DNA of 64,000 nucleotides from Myrica gale (lineage: Eukaryota > Streptophyta > Magnoliopsida > Fagales > Myricaceae): NCBI GenBank assembly GCA_963930655.1, contig OZ005607.1, positions 14,152,874 to 14,216,873 of the forward strand, given 5' to 3'. Numbering within the stretch: position 1 is the stretch's first letter; each line of letters begins with the position of its first letter. Shown here piece by piece: positions 47,116 through 61,600 of this stretch. A model generated the notes under the pieces. It did not search any database and had not been told where the DNA came from. It saw nothing but the letters and a program-made list of their open reading frames with translations. The position numbers and the translations under genes were made by a program.

Positions 47116-49694
47116 CATCTATATCTAAGTAATCCCCATAGTTTTCATTATAATTATTAGATTTTAATGCAATCATAGGTTGGTGAGGATTAAATTTGCG
47201 CGACTGATCTAGCATTTGTACAGTGGTCTGTTCTAGAAAAGCAACTATCCTAAGTTTTAACTCACTGAGAAGAAGAGGAAAGAGCTTGCCCTAGCCTGCT
47301 TTCGGCCAGGGCTTTGGTTGGAGATTTTGTCTCTTTTTTTTCTTCAAATTTTAGTTTTTTGCCCCCCATGATGTGAGAGGGGTTTGATTTCTCAAAAATT
47401 GTTGCGTGATGTGAACTGGTAATGGTATAGTAACTTAGTAAGTAGCTCAGACTCAGTGTGGGCGCGCGCGCGCGCGACAGGAAGCAAGAGAGGGATTTAA
47501 GATGTGGGTGTGGAGTTGTTAGGGTTGGGAGGTGGGGATAGGTTATGGCCAACAACCAGAAGGTCTTTAGAGCCCCTGCTTGTCGGGTCGAGTGGATCCC
47601 ACAAATCAGAATCAGGATCTACTACTGGTATGATGTATGATTATATTAATGGAGGTATGATTATTGATGTCTAATGATATGTTTCTGGAAATTATCTTTA
47701 AACCCTCTTTTGTCTATCTGCCCCACTCAAATTTGCTCTCTCTCTCTAGATCTCTGGAAGTTGCACAAATAATGCTGGGGTACTTGGCAAAACTATATCA
47801 AAATTACAGGATTTGCCTTGTGACCAAATCGTCAGATCTTTGGAAAGAAGGAAAAACTATAAGATCGTCTGATTTTAATACGTCTCTTAACAACAAACAA
47901 GGACACGACATTTGTTCACAAGATGGAACTTTTTGAACCGTAAACCCGGCAGGAATGTTAGGCGGCAAACCCGAAACTAATGCGGGGAGGTCTGTTGTCC
48001 AGTCCACACGGCAACAGAGGATATCATCATAAATAAAGTTTTATTTGGTTGGGTCGAGATCCCTTGACCGAAGACTTCACACCGCATGGACCTCTTCGCA
48101 TGTGAAACGTCCCGTCACCGACTCACCGTTACCGCCGGCCTCTCTGTTCTGCATCATTATCGTTGGCTTCACGTACATGTATCTGGCAAGGTTGTGAGGG
48201 GAAGTTTGACGATACACTCCACGCGGGACATCAGACATGGACGTCTAACATGAAACCCAACACTTAAATGCGAGAGATAAGTCGGGTGGACAATCGTATG
48301 AACATGTGAACGTGTGGATATTCGTATTCGGATCCTACATACATGTAACGTACGGGCATTGCAAATCAAACATCCAGCTATCTGAGATGACCTCTCGATG
48401 GAAAGGTAGGACTATCTCAGCCCTACGCGTCTGCAAACATTGTTTTTTTCCGGGACAGAGAGCTGTCAATGGCAATTTGGAATGGCCTGGAAGACATTGA
48501 ATTCGCTTTCAAACCAACCTTCTAATCTTGTTTGATTCTCCCATCTTCTGTATGACACAGACTAGCAATCGAACTAATCATATTCTCTTTTTTATACCCT
48601 TGTAATATCTATCACTTCCAAAAAACGGAGATCTCGAGGATGAGAGAGAAAGGGTTAAGAGAGAGACGTCCTGAGGTAGACAGAGAAAGGCTGGTAGTTG
48701 GAGAGAGAAAGAGAGGGAGAAGCAAGGAATTCGGCTTAGATCATGATTAGAATGCGAAGTGTTCAATTTACAGCGTTGGTTCAACATTTGCAGAGGGCCC
48801 ATCCTGCCCCGAAAACGTATTTCATGACCTCCAAAAAACTGGATCGCGAGCCTCTATTTCCTAATATTCTAGAGAAGATCATATCAGGGTCTAAAATTTA
48901 TGAAGCCAAGTTTCTTTTTCCTACTATTCTAAAGATCTTTTTTTTTTCCTAAATTTTGCTCTGAAGGCTACAATGCGTCACATGCCTTTATCTTCTATTC
49001 AAGTTTAAACCCCTTTCTTGATCATTACTTTTCTATTATCTCCCCGACCACAGCTTCAAAAGATGCCAATATTTCAATTGAAACAAAAAATAATAATACA
49101 AAACCATTTTAGTTACAGATAAACAATTTGTTACACATGGAGACGTTGATTACCATCTCCAAGTATGACTAAGCATAGGGAAATATACCAAGAAGAAACG
49201 AAAGAGATCAGATCCTACTAGTGAATAGTTCTGAAAAATGTTTGATTCTAATAAGCTTAGCTCAGCGCCCTTGAGGCCAAGTTCTTGCCTCTAACACTCG
49301 TCTGCTGCATAAGTTACTGTAACAGTTATAAGTCCGGAAATGTACATGTTTCCCAAATCCATTCCGCACAAAACAATTGGTTCTAAAATTCTATGTACAA
49401 CTCTGAGCGTTCGTGTGACGGGCCATCAGTTTTGATACTGGAAAAATTATAACTTAGAGAGGAAATCCACCTTAGAGATAGTTTTTGAAGCAGAGAATGT
49501 CTCCTATCACGCATCCTACGCCGCGTCAAAGGTGTCACATGCTTAGATCTGGTTGATTTGGCACTCATGACAGGTTGCAAACTTAGATGCTAAATATTCC
49601 CCTTTGACAGATCTGCTGCTTCGCATGGGCTGTATTGACAAAGTTGCCAATCTTTTTTCATGTGGAAAGGGACAAACAAGATCTCCACAAATCC
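47116..49694. other. Between DUF1635 and LIG1; no further gene recognised
   Basis: The two genes converge here, so their 3' UTRs lie at the two ends. A (GC)n tract occurs at about 47462-47476. Frames at 47262-47555 (-), 47664-47936 (+) and 49383-49580 (-) show no family motif. The last lies in the presumed LIG1 3' UTR. Confidence 0.5.
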
Positions 49695-52600
49695 TCAATC
49701 ATCCTCAACGTCCTCTTGATTGTTCTGATGGTTATGCTTTTGAGCATTATACATTTCAGCCACCTGAGAATAAGAAAGATACTAAAACATCAAATACTGT
49801 AAATGGGGCTCAACCCCAACAATTGGAGCATGATATTTTCTGTTTTTTAAAATACTATATATTTCCATGTTTGTTCTCTGTAACCACATAATCCAATGAA
49901 TCGGATAATGAGCATTGTTCTTCACCAGCTCAGATGATGAGGCCTGCTCTGGAGTCTTATCTTCCCGGACACGAACAAGACGTGGAAACCGAAGAGAAAT
50001 GCCCTTTTCATAAGCAAATGAGAAAACAAAAAGCAGCTTATTAGATTGATATTATTCCGAATCATCTGAAATATCAAATGAATCTGATCAACCTTATCAG
50101 GAGCCACAATGCCAATGGCAGCACGATGAACAGGGCTAATAGTCAAGTCTGCAGCTTTCACCTCCCAAACCTGAAAGACAGTGACAAAACAGAGCCATCA
50201 AAGTGTCTACTACCATGGCTACTACAATCATCAAAGCTTATTACTGGTGCAGCGGTTTCTCCAGTTTTTTGGCATTTTGAAAATCCAAAGTAACACAGTT
50301 TATTTTTACGTATTTTCTTTCGTGAATGGAATATCTCAAATAGCCAAATGGGAGAGGCTGTTAAAAAAAGGGTTTAATTACACCACATTTCCCTGTGATA
50401 TTGCCTCATAACAAACAGGTCCTTGGAGTACCAAATCAACAATTAGGTCCCTCTGGTCACTAAGTTAAAAGCAGACAGTCACTCAGTTAACTAGGGGTGT
50501 GTTTGTTTTGTAAAATTTTAGTGTTGTTAAAATTTTAGGTATTGGGTTTAGTGAAAAAGTGAAGAGAGGTAATTTTTTATATTTTTTGTAGTAAATAGTA
50601 GTGATTTGATGGGAGAGAGAGAGATTATATTGTAATATTTTATTGTGTTAAAATTTTAGAAGGTGTAAAATTTTAACACGCAAACGCAGCCTAGGTGTCA
50701 CGAACAAAACGGACAATGCTTAGTTGGCTAATAAGCCATTTAATATGCAATTAGATCACGACACATGTCCCATATGTACATCAATAGAGCCAGGTAAGAA
50801 CAATTATGCCATGTCACCACGTCAACATGAAAAAGAGAAAAAAAAAAACACAAAGTACTGCAAGCTTTGCTATGACTACGCCAGAGAGTCACCACCCAAG
50901 TACACCATGACCCTCTTCGACTTTTTCATATGTCAAATACAAGAGGCCACCAAGACTAATCGTCCATCAAGTGTAATAAAACTTAACTGAGAGCCATTGT
51001 AACTCAAAATAATACGAATAACTTAGGAGCAAGTCACAACAACAGAACTACCAATCAACAATAATGGTCTTCCTAATCAAGACAGTTACAACAATTATTA
51101 TCAACCAAGAAACAGATTTAGCCAGCATAGTCAGTAAACAGTAAGGATAAACCCAGTCAACATACTAAAGGACAGTAGCTAACCAAGCAACTGATGCAAA
51201 GAGCTGCAAAAGCAACACAACCAACACAACTGCTGAAGCAGCAGAACACACCATACCAACCTAAACAAACATGTAAGCTGGAAAACTAGGAATAAACAAT
51301 GACCAATCATGATATGACTGAACTGAATGTGGAAGAAAAACGTTGAACCACTAATCAGTAATAGGGAACCTGCAGAAATGAACACAAATAACCAAAAATT
51401 CAGCTTAGCCAAGTGAATTTGTGGCAGAACCAGCAGAAGAAATGAGGAGCGTATGAGGAATAAGGTCCAACGCAGTTGAAAAGTGGATGAACAGGAGAAA
51501 GTGGCATTGAACTGGCCAAGGGTGGATCAGAATCTGATGAAAACTGATAGTGTTAGCGTATAGTTGAGTATTGGCTTTATTCTGTACGATAAATCAAATT
51601 GAGTTCTAATGGGATTGCATTTTGAAAATCCAAAGTAACACTTTATTTTTACCTATTTTCTTTAGCGAATAGAATATCTCAAATAGCCAAATGGGGGAGG
51701 CTGTTAAAAAAATCCTTAATTACACTACATGTCCTTGTGATATTGCCTTATAACAAACAGTCCCTGGAGTACCAAATCACAAATAGTCCTTGTGGTCACT
51801 AAATTAAAAGCAGTCAGTCACTCAGTTAACTAGGTGTCACTAACATAACGGAAAATGCTTAGCTAACTAATAAGCCACACATATCCAATTAGATCACGAC
51901 ACATGTCAGATATGTACATCAATAGAGCCAAATAAGAACAATTATGCCACGTCACCACGTCAACATAATGAAAAAAAAAACCACAAAGTATTGCAACCTT
52001 TGCTATTTGCTATGACTAGCCTAGAGACTCACACCACCCAAGTACACTGTTACAGAACTAAGGATTCCACAGAAAAGAGGAGAAAAATGATTAAACTTTC
52101 TCCCTCACTCGTTCATATATATTTAGGGCAATACATGGTAGAGTACATATAAGGAAAATATCAATCACCATAAACACTCAAATCATTTCCATAACTACAC
52201 AAACTCTAGTCTACTTTCCTTAACACTCCCCTTCAAGTTGGAGCATGTATGTCATATAAAATCCACTTAGAACAAATATACTCTAACCGAGTACGACAAA
52301 GAGACTTAGTGAATATATCTACTAGTTGATCTTCAGATTTCACATATTGGATGGATATAACTCAAGCCATTATTTTGTCACGAACAAAATGGCAATCAAC
52401 TTCATGGAAAACCAATCAAAATCAATGGATCTAGTGCTTGGTCCTTTCATGGAAAACAAAATTAGCTGCAATATGCAAGGCAACTTGATTATCGCAATGC
52501 AATGGAATTGGAGTTGAAGGTGGAAAATCAATCTCCTGAAGAAACTGTTTTATCCAAATTGTCTTACTGTAGGTATGAGCCACTGCACTGTATTCTGCTT

Positions 52601-55600
52601 CTGCACTAGATCTCGCAACCACTGTCTACTTCTTCCTTTTCATGTCACCAAATTACCTCTAGGTGGAACAAGCTTTACGAACAAAACTCGGCCCAAAAAG
52701 AACCGAACCAACTAAAAAAGTTTTACATCAGCTGAAACAAAACTTGGCTGAATTAGGAAGTTAGATCCGAGTCCACATGGTAGCCCGGTCCAAGTTGGTT
52801 TGGATTAACGAGTGGGGTTGCTACCAAGAGATAGGGGTCCAAAACGAGATTAATGGATCCCACTAACATAACTTGACCAAAATCTAATCCAAAACAACAT
52901 CAAATCAAACGTTGAAATCAAGTCGACTTTAGATAGCCTTAGCCTAGAGAAGAGGAAGATTATGTTTGTAACAAATGCCAATCTTCTCTATGAAATTCAC
53001 ATGGAGAACTAGGGTTTCTGCAAGTCGCTTTCACCAACAGCCGCCAGCCCGCCACCTCGATGCGATTTCAGGAAAGCTACGATATACATGTAGGGATGGG
53101 TAGCAGAAGTAATGGTAGCGGATTCCATTGCTATCTGTACCGCCTATGGCAGGGACCAAAAAATGATTCCCAACACCACACTATTGCAGATATAGGTGTA
53201 GCTGTGGGTGGTATGTACCTACCACCTATCACTCTAATAGTTGGGAAGTAGAAGTCGCAGAACAACCTTTCAACTAGAGCCCCATATGAATATCAAATTT
53301 TTTTTTTATAAGCAAGGGAAACTTTATTAGAAACCAAAAAAAGGTTACAGTACACAAGAGCTATACTGAACCACCTAAGCCATACAAGCTATAAAGCTAA
53401 TGAAATCTGAAAAATCCGAGAAAGGATAACCTAGAACAATATTAGCCCACAAATATCACCGAACATGTAAACCAAATATCACCGAACATGCAACCAAATA
53501 GGTGTTTGCTTAACTGATTGGCAGGCTTGGGAAATATAAAGAATAACCTTTGCCCTGAGAACAAAGGAACTCAACAATAAACAATTGAACAAAACTCAGT
53601 AATCGCAAAACACAGAAAGACTGAGAAAATCACAGTGACAGAAAAGAGCTGCCGTTCGGACACTGGAAGAGAGAGACTGTTTCGAGAAGAAAGACAGACT
53701 CAGAGAGCACCATTTAAGAGATAAGAAAGAGCGAAGAGAAGAAGAGAAGCTTTGAGAGAGACTAGAGCGACTAATATCTGAATGAAGGCCAGATCAAGTT
53801 AGGTTTAAGGCACAGGTGGAAACTGTTTTGATTCAGCATTTTCCTACCACATACGGCTCAAAATGATATTTTAATTATCAAACGACGTTGTTTTTAACCC
53901 TTTAAATTTTTTTTTTGTAATTTTTAAAGTGAGCAATAGTCGCCAAGACCTGACTTTAAATCATTACTGGTACCACCACTGTCTGTGTTTCTACCAGTAG
54001 TACTGGTGGCCGTAGTAGAGGCTAACTCCTGTAAATTTGATCAACTCTATTTAACAGACTAAAAAACAGCACAATCACTCAACACAACAGTGGGCAACCC
54101 CAATAATCACCACTATTGTCACAACCATCCTAAATAACCATGAGTTAGCATTCCTTGCAATTGCATGTATCCACAACGACCACCACTAGTATAATCAGTT
54201 GCCCACCCAAATAACAACCACCAAACAAACCTGACTCCGTTCATTAGTTTAGGAAGATTGGATTATAACCCCACTGCGAGTCCCACCACCATCACAGCCA
54301 CACAAGGAACAACAATGACATTACCCACTCCATGACAATGATGGTGCCATCACTTATGCATAGGGAATCTCAGGAGGCGTGACAGTGGAGAAAGGTAAGA
54401 CTGAAGATTGAGCCCCAGCTGAATGTAGTTAAAAGCGAAATAAGGGGGAAAGGGATAATCCTAGGATTTTGGCCCTATTACCATGCAAGAGTGAGTTATG
54501 AAAAAGGAGACACTTTTTTTTTGATATAAAAATGTAAGAAAACATACAAGAGAAAATGACCACCCTTTGCTAATGTGCTTCCAAAGGCTAACCCCATAAG
54601 AACTAGGTGAGTCCATAGTGCACCAACCACTCTCCTCACACCCATACTTCTCCGCAATAACTGTCTTCCATAAACTGTCTTGTTCATAAGAGAATCTCCA
54701 AAGCCATTTTCCAAGAACTCGATTGAATAAAGGAAGCCATCTGAGACCCAGCCCTCCGACTCTAATAGGGGAACAAACTCTAGCCCACCGAACAAGGTGA
54801 AACCTGCGCTCATCACACCACTGCCCCACAAGAAATCCCTTTGCAACTTCTCCAACCTGTTGGCCACAGACAACAAGAGAGGAAAAAGCGACAAAAAGTA
54901 TGTAGGAAGGCTAGAAAAAGTAGATCTAATCAACGTTAACCTTCCCCCCTTTGAGAGATAAATGTGCTTCCACCCCGCCAACCTTTTTTCAAATCGCTCA
55001 ACGATACCGTCCCATATATGAACACATTTAAACTTAGCACCAAGAGGAAGGCCTAAGTATGTCATCGGGAGCGAGGAGACCCTACAGCCCAAAATTTCTG
55101 CCATCGTCTGATTATCATTAACTCTTCCAATAGGAATAACCTCCGATTTGCCAAGGTTAATCCTAAGACCAGACACCGCCTCAAAGCACAAAAGTAAGCA
55201 TCTTAGATTTCGGACTTGATTCTCCTCATCCCCATAAAAAATGAATGTATCGTCGGCAAATAGCAAATGGGAAATGCACACCCCATTACTGCCACCGCGC
55301 CCCACCACAAACCCCTTAATAGCATCACTCACAATCACTTCTTTCATCATCCTACTGAATGCTTCAATGACAATCACGAACAATAGAGGTGAAAGCGGGT
55401 CACCCTGACGCAAACCTCTAGAACTCCCAAAAAAGCCATGAGGAGAGTCATTGACCATAACAAAGAATTTAACGGTAGAGATACAAAACGCAATCCACCT
55501 ACACCATTTCTCACGAAACCCACACCTCAACACATACAACAAAAAATCTCAGTTCACATGATCAAAGGCCTTGTGAAGATCAAGTTTGAATAGCAAGCCC

Positions 55601-58600
55601 GGCTCATTCAAAGGCATTCTCAAATCAATGCACTCATTAGCAATCAAAACTGAATCCAAGATCTATCTACCCCTCACAAAAGCATTTTGGGAAGGCGATA
55701 TGATCGTCTCAAGAACCATCTTCAACCTATTTGCTAACACTTTGGCAAGAATCTTATAAACTCCTACCAAACTGATGGGACGAAAGTCTCTCAAATCCAC
55801 AACACCAACTTTCTTAGGAATGAGAACAATGAAAGTGGCGTTCATGCATCTAACAAATCTACCACGCTGGGCAAATTCATTAAACATACCTAAAACATCC
55901 CACTTATCCACCTTCCAGCAAGACTGAAAAAAGGCTAAAGTGAACCCATCCGGGCCCGGAGCCTTGTCACCATTGAGGTTACGGACCACCCCTGTAACCT
56001 CGTCCTCCGCAAAGGGCCTCTCAAGCCAACACGCTTCCTCCTCAGAAATGGAATCAAAATCTAAGCCATCCAACGTCGGCTTCCAAGAAAAGGGCTCCTT
56101 ATACAAGGAGCTATAGAATTCAACAATGCTATCTGAAATAAGCGACGAGTCCTCCACAATTTCCCCCTCCACTTCCAAACTAGCTATCAGATTAGTCCTC
56201 CTATTCGAATTGGCCATGCGATGGAAAAAATTAGTGCATCAATCTCCGTTCTTAAGCCACAAGGACCTCGACTTCTGTCTCCAACTAATCTCCTCTAACT
56301 CAATCAAATGATCTAAAGCTCTCAAAACCTCCAATTTCCTCACTTTCCCCCGCTCATTGAGAAGTTCCTCCTCATCCAGAGAATCTAAAGACGCCAACTC
56401 ACTTAACAAGGAAGACTTACGGAAACTTAGATCCCCGAAAACCTCTTGGTTCCATAATTTCAGCTTATTCTTCAAAGCTTTCAGCTTAGAGTCTAGCACA
56501 AAGCTAGGGGAGCCCGAGAACTCAAAAGACTCCCACCACTCCTTAATGCTATCCACAAATCCGCTCTCCTTTAGCCACATGTTCTCAAAGCAAAAGGGCT
56601 TCTTCCCACTGCGAACCCTGTCATTCACAAGCAGAATGGGAAAATGGTCTGAATATAGACGAGACAATCTTTTCTGAGAGACCTCCGGGAATAAGGACTC
56701 CCAGCCAGTGCAAAACAAAAAATGATAAATCCTGGACTAAGACTGTGATGCCCGATTGTTAGACCAAGTAAGGCACCCCCTAACAGTGGGATATCCAGTA
56801 ACTGCATCTCAGAAATAAAATCTGAGAACTCCTCCATTGCAGATCCCACCCCTCCACCACCCAAACGTTCGCTAGGAAATCAGCTACTTGTAGGTGATTT
56901 TTAGGTAACCAAGTTACTAAAGAGCTTCAATATTCCCATTGCAAAGGATTTTAACAGCAGCCTCTCGTTGTGGCTTTGTCCTATATAAGTGTGCTAATAA
57001 GGTTAAATTAACTCACAAGGGTGTCACCAATAAGCATCTTCTCTCTCTCAATTTCTTGTCAAGAGTAATTTTTCCTTTTCATTTGATCGCACGTGTTGGC
57101 GTGTGAGGCATTTTCCGTCAATATCAATGTGGGTTTTGATGGAGAGGGCAAACTCACATCGAAACTTTATAACAAGATTTGAATTGCAGGCACAAGTCCA
57201 GGGAAGTACGAAAAAGGGTGTGAGTGAATGGTGAAATTTTATGTAGTAAAAATATAAATGAATTAAATACACTTTTCATCCCAGAACTATGGGGTCATTC
57301 ACACTTTGTGCCCTAAACTACCAACTTTGAGACATTTCACCCCTAAACTACCAATTATTGTCATAATGCATCCTAGATATATTGATTTTCTTTAAATTGA
57401 ACCGAGAATTGAACAAAAAATGAACCATATCCATTGTATGTGCTATCTTTAGGTTAGAAACAAGAAAATTACCATTAGTTATTTAAGTTATTTGATTTTT
57501 TTCCTTTCTGTTCTATTTTTATATTGTCTTTTTGTTCACGTTTCGGCTTCTTTTTATAGTTTACTAGCTTAATTTCATCATACTCTAGCCCAAAAAAGGT
57601 AAATATAACAAGTATGGTTCATTTTTTGTCCAATTCTTAGTTCAATTTAAAGAAAATAATATATCTAAGATGCAATGTTAGTAGTTAAGGGGTGAAATAT
57701 CTCAAAGTTAGTAATTTAGGGTGCAAAGTGTGAATGACCTCATCGTTCAAGCATGAAAAGTGTACTTAACCCAATAGAATTATAATTTGATCCCCCTTTT
57801 CGTTTCTGTCTTTCTTTCCACATTCTATTTTAAAATCTTCAATTCCATTTTAAATCACAGGTTTCCATCGCATAACATACAACAGAAAAGACATGAATCA
57901 AGAAGCACATTTTGCAACTTGTGAAAGGGATATAAAAAAACAAAAGCACAAAGACAGGAGTCATAGGAATATTCATAATAATCTAAAAGACAGAATTGTT
58001 GTTACCTCAGTGGGTTCAAACCATACATCTGGATTCATCGAATCTCCATACCGGTAATACGGCTAGAATTGGAAGGAATGTCAGAACTGCGAAATTCCTG
58101 GGAACCCTAGGTAGCAAAAAACTTCAGGGCATCAAAAGGAAACAGAGAAGCACCAACCTTTGGTTTAGGAATCACTTTAGAACGGAGACTGGTTGACCGT
58201 TCTTCAAGCATTGCTTCAGAAAATCCAATGCCTACCCATGATCACATTAACATATTACACCATATGAACATCACTAGGTTAAGAGACTAAAACAACCAAT
58301 GACCAGCTGCAAAACCATGTATTTTCACCCACCTATTTTACAAATGCTTTGAAATTCTTCATTATTACTGTCATAACAAGCGAGGAGAAAGGCACCATAG
58401 ACACCTGAGGAGATGCATTACAAAACCATTAAGAAAACTGAGGTTTGAACTTAGGATTAAGGGGCTGATTTAAGGGAATAAGAAATATAGCATGGCTCAT
58501 AAAGCTTATGAAAGGAAAGACTAAACGTCATTGGGAGTATGAAGCACAAGGATTGGTTGCTACCAAAGCCAATAGAAGATAAAGGATTGCATCTGCAAGT

Positions 58601-61600
58601 ATCAATTGATTTAACTGATAATGCATTATCTGGCAATCACCTGTACGCTTCCCACGGCCGTGAAAAGCAGCAATAGGTACCAAATCTAGTGAGTCACCAA
58701 TACTGCGTAGACAGTCAAGAAACGCATAGAATCATAGAAATTCATTGATCATAACAACAATCTGTTAAGAAGCTGATATGTAATCTTTATTCATGGAGTT
58801 TTACTCCTCACCTATCCATGTAATCTTTCTTCAATTTTAGCCAGTTATTTGATCGCTTGGCAGGCTCGTACGTAGCATCTCTAGTCAATGTTTTGATAAT
58901 CAGACCCTCAGAACTGCACGTGTAAGGTTAATTCATAACACTCAAAACAAGGAACAATGTTCAATATGAAGTTGTTTTATATGTGTGTGCATCCAAAGTA
59001 CAATATACATATTCAAGGATAAAAGCAGAGAAGGGGTTATCATGCTAAGGGATGTGTAAGTATATTTATATAGACCATTCAGGAGGATGATCATTTACTG
59101 AGATGCATTTTTACATTTTTTTTCCCTCTAGGCAATTGAGTGGAAGGCAGGAGCAGCCAGCAGGTGAGGGGAATAGGACCCTAGGACTCCATTTCCTCAA
59201 AGGGAAGGGGTGCCACAGAGCCACAAGCTTTTTGGATGCATTTGTACTTAAATTGTCATGTTGATGTGATTCAATGGCAGTACACACTGACAAACTCGTG
59301 GTAGTATTTCATCAAATACCAGGCTCATGTCCACTTGCCCACCGTGCCCACCAAGTCATGAAATGAGTACCTTGAATCAACTGCAGCATTGAGAAACTTC
59401 TGAATTTCCTCAAGATCATTTGATATTATTGCAGTCGCAAACTGGAAAAATCCACGTTCTTCCTCAAAGGAATCGTAAAGGTGCTGCATAAAATAGAAGG
59501 CTCACAGGTAGGATCATGTTTTCTAAGTTCAGACTCTGTGTTACATAAAATCAAGTTCAAGTGAAAATTACCAGGAACACATATACATCAGATCTTGATA
59601 TGCCACACAAGCAGCTGATAAGTACAGTCGAAGGACCATCCTTTTAATGGAAAAATATCGGATGGTTATAACAATCTTCCTTTTCTTTCTTTCTTATGGG
59701 GTGGATTCAAATAACAATTTAGTAGAACTATTAATTCCACTGGGGCACCGTCTGCCAAAACTCCATAAAACCCACTTGGTAAACTTTGGACTCCAGTCTC
59801 TTCTCAAGGATCAATGCCTCTAATGCCACCGACAAGTCTTGTTGAGCACAATTAATACTTAGCTATTTAGCAGATTGATTGCGCCCATACTAAGACAATT
59901 GGTGTTACTTGGACTCCCTAGTGCAAGAAATGTAGGAAACATCGACTCAGCAAAACTCTAGAGATTGTAGGACACATAATATACTAATACACATAACGAA
60001 ATATCTATACAATAATGAAATTTATGTGCGGAATGGATTTGGTAAAGATGTGGAAACTCCTCTTCCCTTTCTAAGAAATCATCTCTTTAGGTGGGATTAC
60101 AAGAGAAATTTCTGTAATTCGGACAAAGGTCAGACACATATGCCATAACCACACCAGGGCCATGCTGTGCCAATGCAGGTGTGATGGCAAAACTAACAGA
60201 GGCAAGGAAGGTGGATCGCAAGAAGCAACATTTTAAGTGCAAATCGACTGTACAAAAGAAATTACCGACAGTAAGGTGGTGTTAGAGTGCCAAACTTTTG
60301 GGTCCAATTAAAAAAACTACAAAATAATATCTCTCTCCCCATCAAATCATTATTTTTCATCATAATATTCATTCAAATCTTCTTTTTCTTCACTTTTTCA
60401 CCAACTCCTATAAACTATCTTCACTTTTTCACCAACTCTCATACCTCAAAATTTTAATCACCCCAAAAATTAAACACTAACACCACCTAATAAGTTGAGT
60501 TGGAAAATAAAACTGTGTATATAGTTTTTAACAAAGCCTCAATAGTGTTACCTAGAATAATTGAAATCACATGCCAAACACACTAATGAAGCCACCCCAA
60601 TGGCGCACATTTTTTTTATAAGTAAGAAAGTATTATTAGAAGAATGTGAGAACAGTACAAAGGTTGTACCAGAACCACTTAAACCATACAAGCAAAAAAA
60701 CTAACGAAACCCTGAAAGCTAAAAAGGGACAACCCAACACAGCATTTGCCCAAAAGAAAAGAGATTGCAACATATTGCCCTGCAAACGTTCCATCGTCAT
60801 GGCTGAATCATTAAAGCACCTGGAATTACGCTCCCTCCATTAACACCACCAAATACATGGAGGAATCATCTTCCATATGGCCCTAGCCAATGGGTCCACA
60901 AGCTTCCTCTTCCAACTCACCAACACGTTAACCACCTTCCCAGGCATCACACAACCTCTTGCCACCGAAAAATGAAGCAACAAATGATCAACCGATTCTG
61001 CATCACTCCTACAAAAAAACACCAATTGAACACACAACTACCCCTCCTTAAATTATCAATAGTTAAAATTCTCCCATGAGAACCCTCCCACACAAAGAAA
61101 GATACTAGCGTCGGAACCTTCGTCTTCCAAACAGCCCACCACGGAAAAGTCGAGTCAAATCCATGCATAAGATGAGCATACATAGACTTAACCGAGAAAA
61201 CACCATCCTTATTTTCTAACCATTGCAACTTATCTTCCACTCCTTTTCTTATAACCCTCACATAAAGTAAAGTTAAAAAATCTAAAAATTCCTCCAATTC
61301 CCAATCATTAGCAGGTCTTGTAAACTAAACATTCCAAACGGAATTGCTAGAGCCTTCCTCCAAACAATCTACCACCAAAGCATCCTTATGTCGTGCCAAC
61401 AAAAACAATAATGGAAAAGCAAGCCTCAATGAACTATCACCACACCAACAATTATGCCAAAATCGAACTCTGGATCCACAACTGACCACAAACCAAATAT
61501 ACTCTCGAAAAGACAACCAACCCTTACTAATGTGCTTCCGCAAACTCACACCATAAGAACCGTGGGTCAGCATAGTATTCCAACCACTCACAGTGCTACC

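Noticed and set aside
54461..55542. Reverse-transcriptase frame considered as a host gene.
   Set aside because: It is an L1 RT with linked endonuclease remains, stops and an A run, lying wholly within a LIG1 intron.
56357..56677. Plus-strand 106-codon frame.
   Set aside because: It is antisense to LINE coding sequence with clear reverse-transcriptase neighbours on the minus strand.
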